Shown here: positions 6,708-10,768 of the stretch, piece after piece
Layout: every line of letters starts with the position of its first letter
Position numbering within the stretch: position 1 is the first letter of the stretch
The notes under the pieces: generated by a model
What the model saw: the letters and a program-made list of their open reading frames with translations, nothing else
What the model was told of the DNA's origin: nothing
Databases searched by the model: none
Source: Planctomycetota bacterium
GTDB lineage: Bacteria > Planctomycetota > UBA1135 > GCA-002686595
Reading direction: 5' to 3'
Assembly: GCA_004296785.1 (NCBI GenBank)
Contig: SCVU01000150.1
Location: 1-10,768, forward strand
DNA length: 10,768 nucleotides
Program-made: the position numbers and the translations under genes

Positions 6708-8381
6708 ATGCCGCTCGCCCACGCCGCCCTCGCGCTCGCGCCGCTGCTCGCTCTCCAGTCGCCGGCCGAGCCGGTGGCGCCCGCGCGGCCGCGGCTCGTC
6801 GTGTTCGTGGTCGTCGACCAGATGATCCCGGCGCAGCTCGAGCGGCTGCGGCCGCTGCTCGGCGGCGGGCTGGGGCGCTTCGTCGCGCACGGCACGTGGT
6901 ATCGCCAGACGTGGATCGACTACGCGGTCACCGTCACCGCGCCCGGTCACGCGACGCTGTCGACCGGCGTGCACCCGTCGCGCCACGGCATCGTGTCGAA
7001 CGAGAAGCCGAAGGCCGACGAGAGCGGGCTCGAAGCGACGGTGTCCGAAGTCGGCGCGCTGCGCGTGCAGGGACTCGCCGACTGGGTGCGCGAGTTCGCG
7101 CCGGGCTCGAAGAGTTTCTCCGCGAGCGTCAAGGATCGCTCGGCGATCCTGCTCGCCGGCCAGCACCCCGACGTCGCCGTCTGCTGGGACGGCGGCAACG
7201 GCGGCTTCGAGCCGGCGCAGCCCGGCGTGAAGGATCTGCCGGCGTGGATCGCCGCGTGGAACAGCGGCTGGATCGAGCGCGCGGCGCCCGGCGGCAAGCC
7301 GTGGACGTGGGCCAACGAAATCCCCGGCGATCCGCTCGCGCTCGGCTGCCAGCCCGACGATCAAGTCGGCGAAGCGCCGTGGTTCGCAGGCGGCATCACG
7401 TTTCCGCACGTCGGCCCGAGCGCGCCCGAGGCCGGCAAGCGCGCGTCGCGGCTCGCTTCGTTCACCGTGCTGTCGCCGCTCGGCGACGCGTTCTGCGTCG
7501 ATCTCGCGCGCCGCGCGGTCGACGAGCTCGCGCTCGGCGCCGACGCGGTGCCCGACGTGTTGTGCGTGAGCCTGTCCGGCTGCGACGCGGTCGGCCACGC
7601 GCTCGGGCCGTACAGCCAGGAGGTCACCGATCTCCTGCTGCGCGCCGATCGCGAGCTCGCGAAGCTGTTCGCGGACCTCGACGCGAAGGTCGGCGCCGAG
7701 CGCTGGATCGCGGCGCTGTCGGCCGATCACGGCGTGCCGGATCTGCCCGAGCGGCGGCGCGCGCGGCTCGAAGGCGGCGAGCGCATCGCGTCGAGCGTGC
7801 TCAAGCAGGCCGCGCAGGCGGTCGACGCGCTGCTCGTGGAAGAAGGGTTGGCCGGCGCGGCGCTGAGCTTCGACGTGCGCGGTCTGTACCTCAAGCGCTC
7901 CAAGCTGAAGGACGCGCGGGATCCGGTCGCGCTGCGCGCGAAGCTGCGCGACCTGCTCGTCGCGCAGCTGCCGTGCGCGCGCGCGTTCACGAGCGACGAG
8001 CTCGCGGCGGCGCTGGCGGCAGAGGCGATGTCCGCCGAATCGAGACCGTCCGCACAGGCGCCCGCCGACGCGAAGCCCGCCGCGCTCGACACGTGGCTCG
8101 TCCTCGCCGCGCACTCGTTCGACGCCGAGCGCAGCCCCGATGTAAGCATTCAGTATCCGCCGGGGTCGCTGGTCGCGCTCGCCGCGGGCACGACGCACGG
8201 CTCGCCGAACGACTACGACCGGCGCGTGCCGCTCGCGTTCCTCGGGCCGGGCTTCGCCGCGCGCGAGGACTGGCGCAGCGTGCGCACGGTCGACGCGCTG
8301 CCGACGCTGCTGCACGCCGCTGGATTCACGCCGCCGGCGGGGCTCGACGGCCGTTCGCTGTTCGACGATCGCGCGCACTAG
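6708..8381 (+). CDS. Alkaline phosphatase superfamily protein, PafA-like phosphomonoesterase
   Basis: A 557-residue protein of the alkaline phosphatase / nucleotide pyrophosphatase superfamily, a two-zinc hydrolase releasing phosphate from organic esters. The N terminus (hydrophobic 4-16, possible cleavage after Ala20) looks like a signal peptide, though without the usual basic residues, so it probably acts in the periplasm or at the surface. Compared with PafA, the whole site is present: Asp37 (VVVDQM), nucleophile Thr77 in TVTAPGHAT, Asp293 and His297 in GCDAVGHALGPYS, Asp340-His341 in SADHG and His497 in TTHGSP. Asn98 and the Lys142-Asp143-Arg144 motif match the PafA residues that contact the phosphoryl oxygens and favour monoesters. 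An Ala/Pro/Ser-rich stretch near 434-458 looks like a flexible insertion. ATG 6708 is the only usual start codon between the kinase gene and the catalytic core. It follows the kinase by 52 bases, possibly from its own promoter. Confidence 0.9.
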   Translation: MPLAHAALALAPLLALQSPAEPVAPARPRLVVFVVVDQMIPAQLERLRPLLGGGLGRFVAHGTWYRQTWIDYAVTVTAPGHATLSTGVHPSRHGIVSNEKPKADESGLEATVSEVGALRVQGLADWVREFAPGSKSFSASVKDRSAILLAGQHPDVAVCWDGGNGGFEPAQPGVKDLPAWIAAWNSGWIERAAPGGKPWTWANEIPGDPLALGCQPDDQVGEAPWFAGGITFPHVGPSAPEAGKRASRLASFTVLSPLGDAFCVDLARRAVDELALGADAVPDVLCVSLSGCDAVGHALGPYSQEVTDLLLRADRELAKLFADLDAKVGAERWIAALSADHGVPDLPERRRARLEGGERIASSVLKQAAQAVDALLVEEGLAGAALSFDVRGLYLKRSKLKDARDPVALRAKLRDLLVAQLPCARAFTSDELAAALAAEAMSAESRPSAQAPADAKPAALDTWLVLAAHSFDAERSPDVSIQYPPGSLVALAAGTTHGSPNDYDRRVPLAFLGPGFAAREDWRSVRTVDALPTLLHAAGFTPPAGLDGRSLFDDRAH

Positions 8382-8428
8382 GCTAGCCGCGAGAGAATCG
8401 TTCACCAGCCGACGCGTAGGGCGCGCGC

Positions 8429-8476
8429 TCGCCGTTTCGCGTCGCCGCCGTCCCGCGTCCCCGCCGTTCTTCGTCC
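8429..8476 (+). repeat. Three imperfect 16-base tandem repeats in the ABC operon leader
   Basis: Units at 8429-8444, 8445-8460 and 8461-8476 follow the pattern yCGCCGTyyCGCGTCs. By eye, units 1 and 2 agree at 12 of 16 positions and units 2 and 3 at 13 of 16. They lie in the 122-base gap before the ABC ATPase, inside a 75-base stretch (8419-8493) with no adenine on the plus strand. The rest of the gap (8382-8503) shows no ribosome binding site, convincing promoter or terminator. The repeats could be operator sites or simply slippage in GC-rich DNA. Confidence 0.5.
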
Positions 8477-8503
8477 CCTTCGCGCTCCGCCCCAGCGCGC
8501 CCC

Positions 8504-9415
8504 ATGCTCACGATCCGCGATCTCGTCAAGGTCTATCCCGGTCCCGTCTCCGCGCTGCAGGGCATCGATCTCGACGTCCCCGCCGGCATGTTCGGACTGC
8601 TCGGCCCGAACGGCGCGGGCAAGTCGACGCTGATGAAGATCCTCGCGGGTCTGCTCGAGCCGACCTCGGGCAGCGCGAAGCTCGACGGCCACGACATCCT
8701 CGCGGACGAGCAGTGGCTGCGCGCGCGCCTCGGTTACCTGCCGCAGGAGTTCGGCTTCTACCCGCACCTGTCGGGCGAGGACATGCTGCTGCACCTGTTG
8801 CGCTTGAAGGGCGTGCGCGGCGCGGCGGCGATGGGCCGCAAGCAGGAGCGCGAGCTCGTGCGCGATCTGCTCGAGCGCGTCAATCTCGCGCACGCGGCGA
8901 AGCGAACGGTCAAGGGCTACTCGGGCGGCATGCGCCAGCGCCTCGGCATCGCGCAGGCGATCGCCGGCGATCCGCGGCTGATCATCGTCGACGAACCGAC
9001 GGCCGGCCTCGACCCCGAGGAGCGCCTGCGCTTCTACCACCTGCTCTCCGACCTCGCGACCGATCGCATCGTGCTGCTGTCGACGCACATCGTCGAGGAC
9101 GTCGCGATCCTGTGCCCGCAGTTCGCGGTGATCCGCCAGGGGCGGCTGCTCGCGCGCACGACGCCGTCGGCGGCGAAGGCCGCGATCGACGGTCGGCTGT
9201 GGGAAGGCGTGGTCGAGCGCGGCGCGATGGACGCGTTCAAGCGCGAGCGCTGCGTCACCCAGTCGATCCTGTTCGAGGGCAAGAATCGCGTGCGGATCTA
9301 CGTCGACCAGGACGATCCGCCCGCGGGCTTCGACTGCGTCGATCCGACTCTCGAGGACGCGTACCTGTTGCTGATGCGCAGCACGCAGGCGGTCGCGCTC
9401 GGAGCCGCGCGATGA
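8504..9415 (+). CDS. ABC-2-type exporter ATP-binding protein
   Basis: A 303-residue ATPase subunit that powers a membrane exporter through ATP binding and hydrolysis on the cytoplasmic face. The motifs are complete: Walker A GPNGAGKST with Lys40, Q-loop Gln81 in YLPQEFGF, signature YSGGMRQR (139-146), Walker B LIIVDEP with Asp163/Glu164, D-loop AGLD (167-170) and switch His195 in STHIVED. The roughly 90 residues after the ATPase core form the small C-terminal extension typical of exporters such as NatA or CcmA relatives. The start was chosen because MLTIRDLVKVYPG is a canonical beginning; the leader before it is pyrimidine-rich and has no Shine-Dalgarno. The stop overlaps the next gene by four bases (ATGA), so the ATPase and permease are almost certainly one transporter with coupled translation. 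What is exported cannot be inferred from this subunit. Confidence 0.95.
   Translation: MLTIRDLVKVYPGPVSALQGIDLDVPAGMFGLLGPNGAGKSTLMKILAGLLEPTSGSAKLDGHDILADEQWLRARLGYLPQEFGFYPHLSGEDMLLHLLRLKGVRGAAAMGRKQERELVRDLLERVNLAHAAKRTVKGYSGGMRQRLGIAQAIAGDPRLIIVDEPTAGLDPEERLRFYHLLSDLATDRIVLLSTHIVEDVAILCPQFAVIRQGRLLARTTPSAAKAAIDGRLWEGVVERGAMDAFKRERCVTQSILFEGKNRVRIYVDQDDPPAGFDCVDPTLEDAYLLLMRSTQAVALGAAR
9401..9404 (+). promoter_or_regulatory. Ribosome binding site of the ABC permease, inside the ATPase gene
   Basis: GGAG lies 7 bases before the ATG at 9412, within the last codons of the ATPase gene. Together with the ATGA overlap it points to coupled translation, and it selects this start for the permease. 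Confidence 0.6.
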
Positions 9416-10768
9416 GCCTACGGCGGCTGTACGAGGTCGCGCGGCAGGAGCTGCGCTTCCACGCGCGGCGCCCGCTCGTGTGGATCTGGATCCTCTTGCT
9501 CGTGTTCCTCGCGTGGGGCATCTCGCAGGGCGACGTGCAGGTCGTCGACTCGGGCGACAGCGCGACGGGCGGCGCGAAGAACTGGCTCACGAGCGAGTTC
9601 TCGCAGTCGATCTACGCGTCGATCTTCTTCCTGATGATCTACGGCTTCTTCGCCGCGGTCGTGACCGGGATGTCGGTCCTGCGCGACTCGGAGGCCGGCA
9701 TCGACGCGCTCTTGCACTCGACGCAGCTGCGTCCGTCGGAGTACGTGTGGGGCAAGTGGCTCGCCGCGCTCGTCGCGTTCGCGTTCATCGCGGCGATCCA
9801 CGTCGGCGCGTCGATCGCGTTCAACCACTCGGTCGTCGACGCGAACGTGCGCGAGTCGATCGGGCCGTTCGAGCTCGCCGCGTACCTGCGGCCCGTGCTG
9901 TTCTTCGGCGTGCCGTCGCTCGTCGCGATCGCCGGCGTCTCGTTCGCGCTCGGCACGCTGCTGCGCCGGCCGATCCTCGTGTTCTTCCTGCCGGTCGCGC
10001 TGCTGCTCGTGTGCGCGTTCTTCCTGTGGGCGTGGAACCCGACGTGGCTGTCGAGCCGGTGGGATCGCGTGCTGATGCTGTGCGACCCGGCCGGCTATCG
10101 CTGGCTCAAGCGCACCTGGATCGACGTCGATCGCGGCGTCGAGTTCTACAACCACTCGCGCGTCGCGTTCGACGCGGGCTTCCTCGCCAGCCGCGCCGCG
10201 TGGGTCGCGCTCGGCGTCAGCGCGGTCGCGTTCACGCAGTGGCGTTTCGCGCTGTCGCTGCGCGGCCACGTCGCGCACGCGGCGGCGGTGCGCGCCGCGC
10301 CGCTCGCGGCCGCGAGCGCACCGCCCTCGGACATCCGCGGGCTCGGCATGACCTCCGAGTCGCACGGCTGGCTCGCGAATGCGCTCGAGGCCGCGCGGAT
10401 CGAGTGGCACGAGCTGCGCAGTTCGCCCGGCCTGTACCTGTTCGTCCCGCTGATCGTGCTGCAGATCGCCGGCAACTCGGTCTACGCGGTCGGCGCGTTC
10501 GAGACGCCGATCCTCGCGACGTCGGGACTCGTCGCCTCGCGCTCGGTCGGGCTGATCGCGACGCTCGTCGTGATGCTGCTGCTCTTCTACAGCGTCGAAT
10601 CGCTCGAGCGCGAGCGCGCGAGCGGCCTCGACGGCATCCACCGCTCGACGCCGCTCTCGCCGAGCGCGCTGCTGTGTGGCAAGGCGCTGGCGAACTCCGC
10701 CGTCGCGATCGCCGTGCTCGTCGCCGCGTTCCTGGCCTGCGCCGGAGTGATCCTGTTCAAGGGCAAGA
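9412..10768 (+). CDS. ABC-2-type permease with internal duplication (5' part; C terminus beyond the window)
   Basis: The frame from the ATG in the ATGA overlap stays open to the window end, giving 452 residues and no stop. Hydrophobic segments at about 21-37, 66-86, 117-138, 160-182, 187-207, 258-276, 341-360, 378-394 and 427-448 mark it as an integral membrane protein. The first unit runs from ARQELRFHARRPLVW (10-24) through SVLRDSEAGIDALLHSTQLRP (88-108). A second unit begins with RIEWHELRSSPGLY (329-342) and reaches SLERERASGLDGIHRSTPLSP (397-417), so two permease domains are fused in tandem. It pairs with the ATPase just upstream as an exporter. Known proteins with this opening often continue into further helices and a C-terminal M1-type aminopeptidase domain; none of that is visible here and it remains inference. 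A plain duplicated ABC-2 permease is the alternative. Confidence 0.85.
   Translation, partial: MSLRRLYEVARQELRFHARRPLVWIWILLLVFLAWGISQGDVQVVDSGDSATGGAKNWLTSEFSQSIYASIFFLMIYGFFAAVVTGMSVLRDSEAGIDALLHSTQLRPSEYVWGKWLAALVAFAFIAAIHVGASIAFNHSVVDANVRESIGPFELAAYLRPVLFFGVPSLVAIAGVSFALGTLLRRPILVFFLPVALLLVCAFFLWAWNPTWLSSRWDRVLMLCDPAGYRWLKRTWIDVDRGVEFYNHSRVAFDAGFLASRAAWVALGVSAVAFTQWRFALSLRGHVAHAAAVRAAPLAAASAPPSDIRGLGMTSESHGWLANALEAARIEWHELRSSPGLYLFVPLIVLQIAGNSVYAVGAFETPILATSGLVASRSVGLIATLVVMLLLFYSVESLERERASGLDGIHRSTPLSPSALLCGKALANSAVAIAVLVAAFLACAGVILFKGK

Noticed and set aside
8381..8388. GGCTAGCC palindrome right at the phosphatase stop as an operator
   Set aside because: Eight bases are too short to claim a regulatory site, and there is no second copy nearby.
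6423..8405. Long minus-strand frame opposite the phosphatase, and similar plus-strand frame at 6896-8386
   Set aside because: Both are shadows of the phosphatase gene, whose own frame holds every catalytic motif of its family.
9418..10641. Minus-strand open frame of about 400 codons at the right end
   Set aside because: Its translation is rich in Arg, Asp and Glu with no domain, and it is antisense to the permease, whose plus-strand frame shows membrane helices and an internal duplication.
1..10768. tRNA, rRNA, CRISPR arrays, insertion sequences, attachment sites or phage genes
   Set aside because: I found no tRNA-like cloverleaf, spaced direct repeats, transposase motifs or terminal inverted repeats; base composition is even across the window, with no sign of a recent insertion.

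Overview
This window is very GC-rich, with almost every third codon position G or C, and densely packed: nine protein genes, no RNA genes, and no gene-free stretch over about 120 bases. The gene mix suggests an environmental bacterium of the Planctomycetota or a similarly GC-rich relative. The pointers are a Gfo/Idh/MocA dehydrogenase paired with a xylose-isomerase-like TIM barrel, a stand-alone propeller lipoprotein, a PafA-type phosphatase, and few Shine-Dalgarno sequences. The taxonomic assignment is inference; no rRNA or marker gene is present.

Left part (1-4457). The tail of a small DUF2007-like protein with a C-terminal zinc ribbon ends at 281. It converges on a four-gene minus-strand cluster, in transcription order: a NagB-type glucosamine-6-phosphate deaminase (4457-3705), a Gfo/Idh/MocA oxidoreductase (3693-2545), a sugar isomerase/epimerase-like TIM barrel (2498-1455) and a lipoprotein predicted to be a single seven-bladed propeller (1380-298). 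Gaps of 11, 46 and 74 bases suggest one operon. The likely theme is catabolism of a sugar or amino sugar: oxidation and isomerisation/epimerisation of a sugar-like substrate, deamination of glucosamine-6-phosphate, and a surface protein that could bind ligand or partner proteins.

Middle (4458-8381). A 53-base divergent spacer separates this operon from a plus-strand hybrid histidine kinase with about ten membrane helices, a kinase core and a C-terminal receiver, but no DNA-binding output. It is followed by an exported PafA-like alkaline phosphatase with a complete set of metal-binding and catalytic residues. The phosphatase may be translated from a leaderless transcript: a TATCAT box ends 7 bases before its ATG.

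Right part (8382-10768). After an unusual adenine-free, pyrimidine-rich leader carrying three imperfect 16-base tandem repeats comes an ABC-2-type exporter: an ATPase overlapping by 4 bases (ATGA) a large permease that runs off the window. The 452 visible permease residues contain an internal duplication. The layout resembles the permease/M1-aminopeptidase fusion family, but the diagnostic peptidase part would lie outside the window.

Nothing here is clearly an undescribed defence or mobile system. The points most worth a second look are the duplicated permease, the orphan propeller lipoprotein in a catabolic operon next to an orphan membrane hybrid kinase, the possible leaderless promoter, and the repeat leader.
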